A stretch of 8,373 nt of DNA from Actinomycetota bacterium (GTDB lineage: Bacteria; Actinomycetota; Actinomycetes; S36-B12). The stretch lies in contig CANMNM010000047.1 in the NCBI GenBank assembly GCA_947499275.1, forward strand, positions 1 through 8,373, written 5' to 3'. Made by a program: the position numbers and the translations under genes. The notes beneath the pieces were generated by a model. That model was not told the origin of the DNA. It saw only the letters and a list, made by a program, of their open reading frames with translations, and did not search any database. Shown here piece after piece: positions 1 through 6,699 of this stretch (its first letter is position 1; each line of letters starts with the position of its first letter).

Positions 1-815
1 TTGGCTCTGGCTTAATCATGCTGACAATTTTGTTGTTGGCCGATCAACGCATGCGAGTCGGTGTGAAAAAGGTTGTCAAGGGACTGCGTAACCATGATTT
101 CCCACGCTGGTACATCTTGGGTGGCATACTCGGTGGGGCATTTGTTGGTGTTCAGGCAAGTGTCGTCCCACTCATTGGTGTCGCACTATTCACTGTCGCT
201 TTCGTTGCAGGTCAAAGCTCTAATGCGCTCCTTGTTGACCGAATGGGTCTGGGCCCTGCGGGTCGTACGGCGATTAGCCCGACCAGAGTGATCGCGAGTG
301 TGCTTGCAGTGTGTGGCGTAATCGTCGCCGTATCAAATCGGTTGACCGGCGAAATCTCACTCATGCCAGTGGCTTTATCCTTCCTTGTGGGTGCACTGGT
401 AGCTGTCCAGCAGGCCATCAACGGTCGAATCGGCATCACGGCGGGAAATGCGTTTTCATCGACGTGGTTCAACATGGTTTTTGGAACCAGCGCACTACTG
501 GCTGCTTCATTCACCCAGGTTTTCTGGGGTGACATGCATGTGACAGCTCTTCCGAATGATTCATGGTGGGTGTACACCGGGGGCATCGTGGGTGTTGTTT
601 ACATCGCAATGTCAGTCTGGGTTGTCCCAAAAGTAGGCGTGTTGATTTTCGTGTTGATCTCCGTTAGCGGACAACTCACTGGAGCACTCTTTCTCGATGT
701 CGTGATGCCAACCAGTGGAACGGTGATCACACCCACGCTGTTTATCGGTGTTGGACTCACTTTCGCCGCGGTTGCACTGTCAGTGTCACCGCGACTGCTG
801 ACATCTAGGCGTTAG
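1..815 (+). CDS. DMT-family transporter, DUF606/YdcZ type (5' end outside window)
   Basis: Integral membrane protein of the drug/metabolite transporter superfamily, DUF606 (YdcZ) branch; substrate unknown. The frame is open to the left edge (first full codon at position 3), and the ATG at 18 lies inside what looks like the end of the first helix, so the true start is upstream, probably by some tens of codons. Counting from that ATG, the two halves of the protein resemble each other. Residues 31-79 run W-Y-x-L-G-G, then V-P-L-I-G-V-A, then G-Q-S and a D before the loop. Residues 184-232 repeat this as W-x-Y-x-G-G, V-P-K-V-G-V, G-Q-L and a D. The second half opens with the family motif QQAINGRIG (131-139). 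Hydrophobic helices alternate with short loops throughout, and the tail is basic (SRR). It stops with TAG at 813-815. No functional link to folD is evident. Confidence 0.87.
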   Translation, partial: GSGLIMLTILLLADQRMRVGVKKVVKGLRNHDFPRWYILGGILGGAFVGVQASVVPLIGVALFTVAFVAGQSSNALLVDRMGLGPAGRTAISPTRVIASVLAVCGVIVAVSNRLTGEISLMPVALSFLVGALVAVQQAINGRIGITAGNAFSSTWFNMVFGTSALLAASFTQVFWGDMHVTALPNDSWWVYTGGIVGVVYIAMSVWVVPKVGVLIFVLISVSGQLTGALFLDVVMPTSGTVITPTLFIGVGLTFAAVALSVSPRLLTSRR

Positions 816-827
816 GTTCGCGTTAGG
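809..827. repeat. Tandem direct repeat GCGTTAGG, 11-bp period
   Basis: Two exact copies of GCGTTAGG lie at 809-816 and 820-827, spaced one helical turn apart. The first spans the stop codon of the transporter and the second lies in the gap before folD. Same-face spacing is compatible with a protein-binding site for folD control, but two 8-mers may recur by chance. No convincing -35/-10 pair was found around it; CATTAT at 837-842 is at best a weak -10. Confidence 0.35.
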
Positions 828-844
828 AGTGCAAAACATTATGG

Positions 845-901
845 GCGAGGCGTAGTCAGGACCTGAAGGGGCCGTGAACCTCGCATGGGAGAGACTACGT
901 C
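845..901 (+). promoter_or_regulatory. Possible structured leader RNA of folD
   Basis: Two complementary pairs occupy the folD leader. GCGAGG (845-850) pairs perfectly with CCTCGC (879-884). CGTAGTC (851-857) pairs perfectly with GACTACG (893-899), extendable by a G-U and a G-C pair to 849-901. The two helices cross, so they are either alternatives or parts of a pseudoknot. The likely Shine-Dalgarno sequence GGGAGAG (887-893) lies between the two 3' strands, directly before the ATG at 903. That geometry would suit translational control. It fits no riboswitch class I recognise: the conserved 3' part of the ZTP (pfl) motif is absent. Pairing of this length can arise by chance. Confidence 0.3.
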
Positions 902-902
902 C

Positions 903-1748
903 ATGATTCTTGACGGAAAAGCAACGGCAGCACTAGTCAAGGCTGAACTCAAGGTCAGAGTCGATGCACTCAGAGCGCAGGGGATCGTGCCAGGGCTGGG
1001 CACGGTTCTGGTGGGTGAAGACCCAGGTTCGCACGCGTATGTTGGCGGCAAGCACAAGGACTGCGCCGAAGTTGGGATTTCATCGATTCGAATCGACCTG
1101 CCCACTAATTCAACCCAGGCAGACGTTGATGCACATATTTCTGAATTAAATGTTGATCCAAGCGTCACCGGTTACATCGTTCAACTTCCACTGCCCAAGC
1201 ATTTGGATGCGAACCGAGTTCTTGAACTGATGGATCCGGGCAAAGACGCTGACGGGTTGCACCCCATGAACCTAGGTCGACTCGTGTTGGGCATCCCGGC
1301 TCCGCTGCCATGTACTCCAGCCGGAATCGTTGAACTGCTCAGGCGTTATGAAGTGCCGATAAATGGCGCCCACGTTGTCATTGTTGGTCGGGGAGTCACC
1401 GTTGGCCGACCATTGGGGCTCCTGCTCACCCGTAAAAGTGAAAACGCGACCGTGACCCTGTGCCACACCGGGACGAAGGATCTTTCAGAGCAACTCAGGC
1501 GAGCCGACATTATTGTTGCGGCGGCTGGAGTCCCCGGCATAGTCACGGCAGCCGATGTAAAGCACGGCGCAGCGGTGCTTGATGTTGGGATTACGAGAAC
1601 CGATGCTGGTTTGGTAGGAGATGTGGCGCCCGATGTCATCGATGTTGCTGGATTCCTGGCACCCATGCCGGGCGGTACTGGCCCGATGACCCGTGCCATG
1701 TTGCTGGCAAATGTTGTTGCCCGCGCCGAGGAATTGGCCACAGGTTGA
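903..1748 (+). CDS. folD: Bifunctional methylenetetrahydrofolate dehydrogenase/cyclohydrolase FolD
   Basis: Cytosolic enzyme that oxidises 5,10-methylene-THF to 5,10-methenyl-THF with NADP+ and hydrolyses that to 10-formyl-THF, feeding purine and formyl-methionine synthesis. Numbered from the ATG at 903 (281 aa, normal family length), it has the N-terminal ILDGKATA, then the catalytic Y46 and K50 in SHAYVGGKHKDC. VQLPLP (93-98), KDADG (114-118) and PCTPAG (136-141) follow. The Rossmann motif GRGVTVGRPLG spans 162-172, and the C-terminal motif PMPGGTGPMTRAML spans 254-267. An in-frame ATG at 885 would add six residues. I prefer 903 because GGGAGAG lies 9 nt upstream and the protein then begins at the conserved ILDGK, but 885 is not excluded. 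The DUF3017 gene follows after 5 nt, so the two are probably cotranscribed. purH, often found upstream in actinomycetes, is replaced here by a transporter. Confidence 0.95.
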   Translation: MILDGKATAALVKAELKVRVDALRAQGIVPGLGTVLVGEDPGSHAYVGGKHKDCAEVGISSIRIDLPTNSTQADVDAHISELNVDPSVTGYIVQLPLPKHLDANRVLELMDPGKDADGLHPMNLGRLVLGIPAPLPCTPAGIVELLRRYEVPINGAHVVIVGRGVTVGRPLGLLLTRKSENATVTLCHTGTKDLSEQLRRADIIVAAAGVPGIVTAADVKHGAAVLDVGITRTDAGLVGDVAPDVIDVAGFLAPMPGGTGPMTRAMLLANVVARAEELATG

Positions 1749-1753
1749 ATCAG

Positions 1754-2056
1754 ATGGCAAATTCACGCGAGGAAAATGTACACCGGCTTCCCCGGTCAAG
1801 GTTTCGGCAATGGCCAATCTCACTCGTTCTCCTAGGGATCGCAGTTTCTATGGTTTTCGTGGCAACGGACCACTTTCGGCGGGGTTCCTTGGTCCTCGCG
1901 GTGAGCGTTGTGCTGGCCATTTTCCTGCGGCTTTTCCTGCCCGAGAACCAGGCCGGGATGCTGTCTGTCCGCTCGAAAAGCGTCGATGTCGCCATTTTGA
2001 CCGTTTTGGGTGTGGGATTGGCCATATTCGCCCTATGGGTACCTGCCCCGAACTAA
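1754..2056 (+). CDS. DUF3017 family small membrane protein
   Basis: Protein of 100 aa with no known biochemical function, recognised as DUF3017 from its sequence pattern and its position between folD and mdh, as in Streptomyces. A charged N-terminus (residues 1-19) is followed by three hydrophobic helices at about 20-37, 44-62 and 77-96. Conserved-looking elements are RRGSL (42-46), LRLFLP (58-63) and the loop AGMLSVRSKSVDV (67-79), which joins helices 2 and 3. The ATG at 1754 has AGG 9 nt upstream. A TTG at 1745 overlaps the folD stop (TTGA) and would add three residues, with GAGGAA 11 nt before it, so the start is uncertain. The tight spacing argues for translation coupled to folD. Confidence 0.85.
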   Translation: MANSREENVHRLPRSRFRQWPISLVLLGIAVSMVFVATDHFRRGSLVLAVSVVLAIFLRLFLPENQAGMLSVRSKSVDVAILTVLGVGLAIFALWVPAPN

Positions 2057-2076
2057 AAATAGAAGGTGCGAGGCGG

Positions 2077-2094
2077 TATCTTGACGTCAAGATA
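2077..2094. promoter_or_regulatory. Perfect 18-bp palindrome upstream of mdh, probable operator
   Basis: TATCTTGACGTCAAGATA is a perfect inverted repeat with no spacer, 37 nt before the mdh start, followed by a T-run. Symmetry and length suit a dimeric winged-helix regulator of the MarR type. From established knowledge, Streptomyces coelicolor TamR, a citrate/trans-aconitate-responsive MarR protein, binds palindromic sites at the mdh, idh and aconitase promoters. I infer a TamR-like site but cannot align it to the published consensus here. The embedded TTGACG (2081-2086) could be a -35 element with TAGTCC (2102-2107) as a poor -10 at 15-bp spacing. Alternatively, the AT-rich stem plus T-run could act as a weak terminator for folD-DUF3017. 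Confidence 0.6.
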
Positions 2095-2131
2095 TTTTTT
2101 CTAGTCCGCACATCCACGAAGGAGATAACAC

Positions 2132-3088
2132 ATGGCTCGCTCTGGCAAGATTTCAGTAATCGGCGCAGGTTTCTATGGTTCTACGACAGCTTTGCGTCTG
2201 GCTGAATACGACATCTTTGAAACAGTTGTTCTCACCGATGTTGTTGAGGGTAAGGCTGAAGGTCTCGCACTTGACATGAACCAGTCGCGCTGGATTGAAG
2301 GATTTGAAACCAAGTTAGTTGGCCAAACCACGGGAATGGACGGCAGTGGCTACGAAGCTATTTCCGGTTCCGACATCGTTGTCATGACTGCAGGCCTTCC
2401 CCGCAAGCCCGGCATGAGCCGGATGGATCTGATTGAAACAAATGCCAAAATCATGCGTGGTGTCTGCGAAAACATCGCCAAGCATGCGCCCAATTGCGTT
2501 GTGATCAACGTGGCCAACCCACTTGATGAAATGACCGCGCTCGCACAAATTGTCACCAAGTTCCCGTACAACCGCGTGATTGGGCAAGCGGGGATGCTGG
2601 ACACGGCCCGCTTTTCCCACTTTGTTGCCGAGGCACTCAATGTCCCCGTTGGATCTGTCACAACACTGACCCTTGGCTCACACGGTGACACCATGGTCCC
2701 TGTTGCATCGGCCTGCAGTGTTGACGGCAAGCCACTGAGTGATCTGCTCTCAGCGGATCAGATTGAGGAACTTGTCGTGCGCACCCGCAATGGCGGAGCC
2801 GAAATTGTTGCCCTGTTGAAAACGGGGTCTGCCTACTACGCCCCATCAGCTGCAGCAGCCCGCATGGCCCGTGCAGTCCATGAAAACTCCGGCAAGGTAA
2901 TGCCCGTGTGTGCGTGGGTTGATGGTGAATACGGCCTCTCCGGTGCCTACCTCGGGGTTGAAGCCGAAATCGGCAAAGAGGGGATCAAGAAGATAGTTGA
3001 AACCCCGCTCACCGATTCAGAAAAAGTCCTGCTCGTCGAAGCCTATGAAGCGGTCAAAGCCAAGCAAGCCGACGTATCCGCCCTCTAA
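2132..3088 (+). CDS. mdh: Malate dehydrogenase, LDH-like type
   Basis: NAD-dependent oxidation of malate to oxaloacetate in the TCA cycle, cytosolic. The 318-aa protein has the Rossmann motif GAGFYG (11-16) and D36 at the end of the second strand, suited to NAD. LPRKPGMSR (89-97) contains R91 at the position that is Gln in lactate dehydrogenases, which marks malate specificity. It also has N129 (NPLDEMT), the D157/R160 pair in GMLDTARF and catalytic H184 in LGSHGDTMVP. These place it in the LDH-like malate dehydrogenases, unlike the cytosolic-type enzyme (about 329 aa) that Streptomyces carries in this neighbourhood. AAGGAG (2119-2124) sits 7 nt before the ATG and fixes the start. icd follows after 46 nt without a visible terminator, so the pair is probably one transcript controlled from the upstream palindrome. 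Confidence 0.94.
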   Translation: MARSGKISVIGAGFYGSTTALRLAEYDIFETVVLTDVVEGKAEGLALDMNQSRWIEGFETKLVGQTTGMDGSGYEAISGSDIVVMTAGLPRKPGMSRMDLIETNAKIMRGVCENIAKHAPNCVVINVANPLDEMTALAQIVTKFPYNRVIGQAGMLDTARFSHFVAEALNVPVGSVTTLTLGSHGDTMVPVASACSVDGKPLSDLLSADQIEELVVRTRNGGAEIVALLKTGSAYYAPSAAAARMARAVHENSGKVMPVCAWVDGEYGLSGAYLGVEAEIGKEGIKKIVETPLTDSEKVLLVEAYEAVKAKQADVSAL

Positions 3089-3134
3089 GAACGAACACTT
3101 TTTCCACTAAGCCCACACTCAAGGAGTAATTCGC

Positions 3135-4355
3135 ATGTCGCAAAAAATCAAGGTTGTTAATCCGGTCGTTGAACTAGATGGCGACGAAATGACTCGAATC
3201 ATTTGGCACTTTATCAAGGCTGAGTTAATTGAAAAATACCTTGATGTTGACCTGAAGTACTACGACTTGAGCATGGAAAACCGTGACGCAACAGATGACC
3301 AGGTCACGATCGATTCGGCACATGCAATCCAGAAATATGGTGTCGGTGTGAAATGCGCAACCATCACCCCTGATGAAGCGCGTGTTGAAGAATTTGGTCT
3401 GAAAAAAATGTGGAAGTCACCTAATGGAACGATTCGCAATATTCTTGGCGGCGTTATTTTCCGGGAGCCAATTATTATTTCAAATATTCCTCGGCTCGTT
3501 CCCGGTTGGACCCAACCGATCATTATCGGTCGTCACGCATTCGGTGACCAATACAAGGCGACAGATTTCAAGGTTCCCACCGCGGGCACACTGACCATGA
3601 CTTTTACTCCAACCGATGGTTCTGAACCGATGGAATTCAACGTCTTTGACTTCCCATCCGGGGGCGTCGCCATGGGTATGTACAACCTGGACGAGTCAAT
3701 CCGCGACTTTGCACGCGCCTCAATGCGTTATGGCCTCACTCGTGGTTACCCCGTTTACCTCTCGACAAAGAACACAATCCTGAAGGCGTATGACGGTCAG
3801 TTCAAAGATATTTTTGCTGAAATATTTGAGACTGAATTCAAAGCAGAATTTGAGGCTGCAGGAATTACCTATGAACACCGGTTGATCGACGACATGGTGG
3901 CTGCCGCCATGAAGTGGGAGGGTGGCTACGTCTGGGCCTGCAAGAACTACGACGGTGACGTCCAGTCGGACACTATTGCTCAGGGTTTTGGTTCACTGGG
4001 CTTGATGACTAGTGTGCTGATGACACCCGATGGCAAGACGGTGGAAGCTGAAGCTGCCCACGGAACGGTGACCCGACACTACCGCCAACATCAGCAAGGA
4101 AAGCCAACGTCCACAAACCCAATTGCGTCAATCTTTGCGTGGACACGCGGGCTTGAGCACCGAGGCGTACTCGACAGCACCCCCGAGGTAAGCGAGTTTG
4201 CTCGCACACTTGAGCGGGTTTGTGTTGAAACTGTTGAAGCGGGTGACATGACCAAAGATTTGGCCATGTTGATCGGTCCGGAACAGAAGTGGCTAACCAC
4301 ACAGGATTTCCTGAGCGCAATTGACACCCGTCTGCAGGGAGCAATGCGTTCCTAA
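3135..4355 (+). CDS. icd: NADP-dependent isocitrate dehydrogenase, eukaryotic-like dimeric type
   Basis: Converts isocitrate and NADP+ to 2-oxoglutarate, CO2 and NADPH. At 406 aa it matches the homodimeric subfamily shared with eukaryotes, not the 740-residue monomeric enzyme found in many actinomycetes. Visible motifs are the N-terminal VVELDGDEMTRIIW (11-24), the substrate loop KSPNGTIRN (94-102) and FRE (109-111). GRHAFGDQY (132-140) and TKNTILK (211-217) follow. The metal-binding aspartates are in RLIDDMVA (249-256) and NYDGDVQSD (271-279), and the NADP-binding AAHGTVTRHYRQH lies at 307-319 with N328 in TSTNPIASI. AAGGAG (3120-3125) is 9 nt before the ATG and fixes the start. It lies directly downstream of mdh, so two TCA-cycle enzymes are likely co-expressed, supplying NADPH and 2-oxoglutarate for biosynthesis. 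Confidence 0.96.
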   Translation: MSQKIKVVNPVVELDGDEMTRIIWHFIKAELIEKYLDVDLKYYDLSMENRDATDDQVTIDSAHAIQKYGVGVKCATITPDEARVEEFGLKKMWKSPNGTIRNILGGVIFREPIIISNIPRLVPGWTQPIIIGRHAFGDQYKATDFKVPTAGTLTMTFTPTDGSEPMEFNVFDFPSGGVAMGMYNLDESIRDFARASMRYGLTRGYPVYLSTKNTILKAYDGQFKDIFAEIFETEFKAEFEAAGITYEHRLIDDMVAAAMKWEGGYVWACKNYDGDVQSDTIAQGFGSLGLMTSVLMTPDGKTVEAEAAHGTVTRHYRQHQQGKPTSTNPIASIFAWTRGLEHRGVLDSTPEVSEFARTLERVCVETVEAGDMTKDLAMLIGPEQKWLTTQDFLSAIDTRLQGAMRS

Positions 4356-4382
4356 CGTGGATAAAGATCTAAGGTTGATCCT

Positions 4383-5678
4383 GTGAGCGAGATCCTGGTC
4401 AACTTTGGTGTGATCTTAATTTTTGTCGTGATCGGTGGTTTTTTTGCTGCGGCCGAACTCGCTTTGGTTTCCGTTCGGGAGAGCCAGGTCACTCGTTTGG
4501 CGGAGACTTCAAAGCGTGGACGCGTTCTTGCCGGTTTAACCGCTGATCCCGGGCGCTTCCTTGCGGCCGGTCAAGTGGGGGTGACCCTCGCCGGGTTCAT
4601 TTCGGCAGGTTTTGGCGCGGCAACTCTGGCACCTGAACTTGCCGTCCCGCTTGAGAACTGGGGGCTCAGTAGGGCGGCGGCCAGCACGGTCGCATTTATT
4701 TTAATCACGGTCGTCATCGCTTACATCTCATTGGTTTTAGGAGAATTGGTTCCCAAGCGAATTGCACTGCAGCGGGTGGAGCAGGTCGCACTATTTGTCG
4801 CCGGACCTATTGAGCTCACGGCAAGGATCACCCGACCCTTTATTGCCGCATTGGGCGTGTCGACAAATCTGATTGTCCGTCTGTTGGGAATTGACCCCAA
4901 AGCGGCCAACAAACAGATGAGTGGTGAAGAACTCCGAGACCTGGTGGCAGCGCACGAAGACCTCAGCGTTGAAGAGCGGGAAATGATTGACGACATTTTT
5001 GCCGCAGGGGAACGCGAGCTCAGGGAAGTCATGATGCCTCGTACAGAGGTGTCCTTCCTGGATGCATCGTTGTCAGTAGCCAAGGCGATTCGTTTAATTG
5101 CTGACCAACCACATTCACGTTATCCGGTGATTCGCGGTAGCGCTGATGAAGTGGTCGGCTTCGTCCACATTCGTGATCTACTCGACCCAGACCTCAATGA
5201 CCCCAGCATTCTCGTTGGCAGGTTGGCGCGCGAGGTTTTAACTTTCCCAGCGAGCAAGGAAGTGATCAGCACACTGACTGAAATGCGTCGAATGAGGGCG
5301 CATTTAGCAATGGTCCAAGATGAATACGGTGGCACGGCCGGTCTGGTCACCATGGAAGATTTGGTGGAGGAACTCATCGGTGATATCAAAGATGAATATG
5401 ACGTGGAATCCCCAGCCCATGAACTGGGCGCATTGGGCGAAGTAACCGTTGATGGACTTCTCAATCGCGATGACTTCGAAGACCGAACCTCAATTGTGCT
5501 TCCAGAGGGACCATTTGAAACGATTGCTGGTTTCATTATTTCCCAATTGGGGCAGTTGCCCGAGATTGGTGACAAAGTTGAAATAGACAATCACGAATTT
5601 GTTGTGACCGAACTTGACGGTCGTCGAGTTTCACGAGTGCGCGTGGTAACCCACGAAATAGCCAGTAAGGAACAATAA
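4383..5678 (+). CDS. CNNM/CorC (HlyC/CorC) family membrane protein with CBS pair
   Basis: Inner-membrane protein of the DUF21-CBS-CorC_HlyC family (431 aa, normal length). Relatives are implicated in magnesium or cobalt export; the older hemolysin label is misleading. The DUF21/CNNM domain covers roughly residues 1-180. It has hydrophobic helices near 5-27, 60-85, 100-124 and 133-157, and the family motif GELVPK (120-125). A CBS pair follows, with VMMPRTEV (216-223), SRYPVI (245-250), GFVHIRDLL (259-267) and the signature DEYGGTAGLVTMEDLVEELI (313-332). The CorC_HlyC domain spans about 350-425. The start is a GTG with AAGG 8 nt upstream. It lies 27 nt after icd and 4 nt before trpS, so cotranscription with trpS is likely, though no functional tie is obvious. 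Ion specificity cannot be read from the sequence. Confidence 0.92.
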   Translation: MSEILVNFGVILIFVVIGGFFAAAELALVSVRESQVTRLAETSKRGRVLAGLTADPGRFLAAGQVGVTLAGFISAGFGAATLAPELAVPLENWGLSRAAASTVAFILITVVIAYISLVLGELVPKRIALQRVEQVALFVAGPIELTARITRPFIAALGVSTNLIVRLLGIDPKAANKQMSGEELRDLVAAHEDLSVEEREMIDDIFAAGERELREVMMPRTEVSFLDASLSVAKAIRLIADQPHSRYPVIRGSADEVVGFVHIRDLLDPDLNDPSILVGRLAREVLTFPASKEVISTLTEMRRMRAHLAMVQDEYGGTAGLVTMEDLVEELIGDIKDEYDVESPAHELGALGEVTVDGLLNRDDFEDRTSIVLPEGPFETIAGFIISQLGQLPEIGDKVEIDNHEFVVTELDGRRVSRVRVVTHEIASKEQ

Positions 5679-5682
5679 AAAG

Positions 5683-6699
5683 GTGACAAACTGCAACCAG
5701 AAACCACGGGTCTTCTCGGGTATTCAGCCGACTGCTGATTCTTTCCATATCGGCAACCTCTTGGGGGCTTTACAGGCGTGGGTGAAACTCCAAGAGAGTC
5801 ATGATTCTTTTTTTTGCGTAGTTGACCAGCACGCGATTACCGTTGATCACGATCCCGAACTACTGCGCAAACGCACACTCGTTTCTTTTGCCCAGTTGCT
5901 CGCAATCGGTTTAGACCCAGAGAAGTGCACGGTTTTCGCCCAGAGTCAGGTCGCGGCCCACAGTCAACTTTCGTGGGTCTTGCAATGCCAAACTGGTTTC
6001 GGTGAGGCAAGTCGGATGACCCAATTCAAGGATAAAAGTTCGAAAGCGGGTAATGACCGTTCAACAGTTGGTTTATTCACCTACCCAATCCTGCAGGCGG
6101 CCGACATCTTGCTGTACCAGGCTAATGGTGTCCCCGTGGGCGAGGACCAGCGCCAACACCTTGAATTGACTCGTGATTTAGCGCAACGGTTCAATGCCAA
6201 ATTTGGGGAAACATTTGCGGTTCCTGAAGTGATGGTGGTCAAAGAAACAGGTCGAATAGTTGACCTACAAGACCCCACGGCAAAGATGAGCAAATCAAGC
6301 CCCGCCGGCTGCGTGTTCCTTCTCGATGAAAATAAAGTGGCCGAAAAAAAGATCAAGAGCGCGGTCACCGACTCAGAAGCTGAAGTTCGTTTTGATGAGA
6401 ATAAGAAGCCCGGGGTTTCTAACTTATTGACTCTACAGAAAGCCATTACGGGAAAGTCAATTGATGAACTGGAATCGGAATATGCAGGACGTGGTTACGG
6501 AGACTTGAAAAAAGAAACCGCAGAAATTGTCTTGGGAGTGATTGACCCGATCCGCACAAGGGTCAATGAACTGCTGACCGACCCTGCTCAGTTGCAATCT
6601 TTGATGAATAGGGGAGCGCAGAAAGCACGAGAGACTGCGGCACCAACTCTGGAACTCGTGTATGAGCGCGTGGGTTTTCCCGCTAATTCTCTAAGGTAA
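5683..6699 (+). CDS. trpS: Tryptophan--tRNA ligase
   Basis: Class I aminoacyl-tRNA synthetase charging tRNA-Trp in the cytosol. The 338-aa length is usual for the bacterial enzyme. The N-terminal FSGIQPT (11-17) precedes the HIGH-type motif HIGN (22-25). DQHAIT (48-53) and GEDQRQHLELTRDLAQRFN (153-171) are family blocks around the tryptophan and ATP site. KMSKS is intact at 201-205. The C-terminal helical anticodon-binding part follows, with IDPIRTRVNELLTDP at 287-301. The start is GTG, with AAGGA (5667-5671) 11 nt upstream. The gene begins 4 nt after the CorC-family stop, suggesting coupled expression. Its last 17 bp overlap the 3' end of the oppositely oriented carboxypeptidase gene, which leaves no room for an intergenic terminator. 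Confidence 0.97.
   Translation: MTNCNQKPRVFSGIQPTADSFHIGNLLGALQAWVKLQESHDSFFCVVDQHAITVDHDPELLRKRTLVSFAQLLAIGLDPEKCTVFAQSQVAAHSQLSWVLQCQTGFGEASRMTQFKDKSSKAGNDRSTVGLFTYPILQAADILLYQANGVPVGEDQRQHLELTRDLAQRFNAKFGETFAVPEVMVVKETGRIVDLQDPTAKMSKSSPAGCVFLLDENKVAEKKIKSAVTDSEAEVRFDENKKPGVSNLLTLQKAITGKSIDELESEYAGRGYGDLKKETAEIVLGVIDPIRTRVNELLTDPAQLQSLMNRGAQKARETAAPTLELVYERVGFPANSLR

Noticed and set aside
845..901. ZTP (pfl) or THF riboswitch before folD
   Set aside because: GGGGCCGTGA resembles part of the ZTP motif, but the conserved 3' segment (GCCTGGGC-like) and the required helices are absent, and the THF class motifs are not present. Kept only as an unclassified possible structure.
2077..2100. Intrinsic terminator after DUF3017
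   Set aside because: The palindrome plus six T residues superficially fits, but the stem is AT-rich, needs central bases for a loop, and the perfect two-fold symmetry before TCA genes is better explained as an operator. Not fully excluded.
1693..2205. 170-aa plus-strand open frame across the folD end, the DUF3017 gene and the mdh start
   Set aside because: It overlaps three well-supported genes in another frame, has no recognisable domain and is a shadow frame.
5120..5590. 156-aa minus-strand open frame inside the CorC-family gene
   Set aside because: Serine-rich antisense shadow of a clearly conserved CBS/CorC coding region, without its own ribosome binding site or domain.
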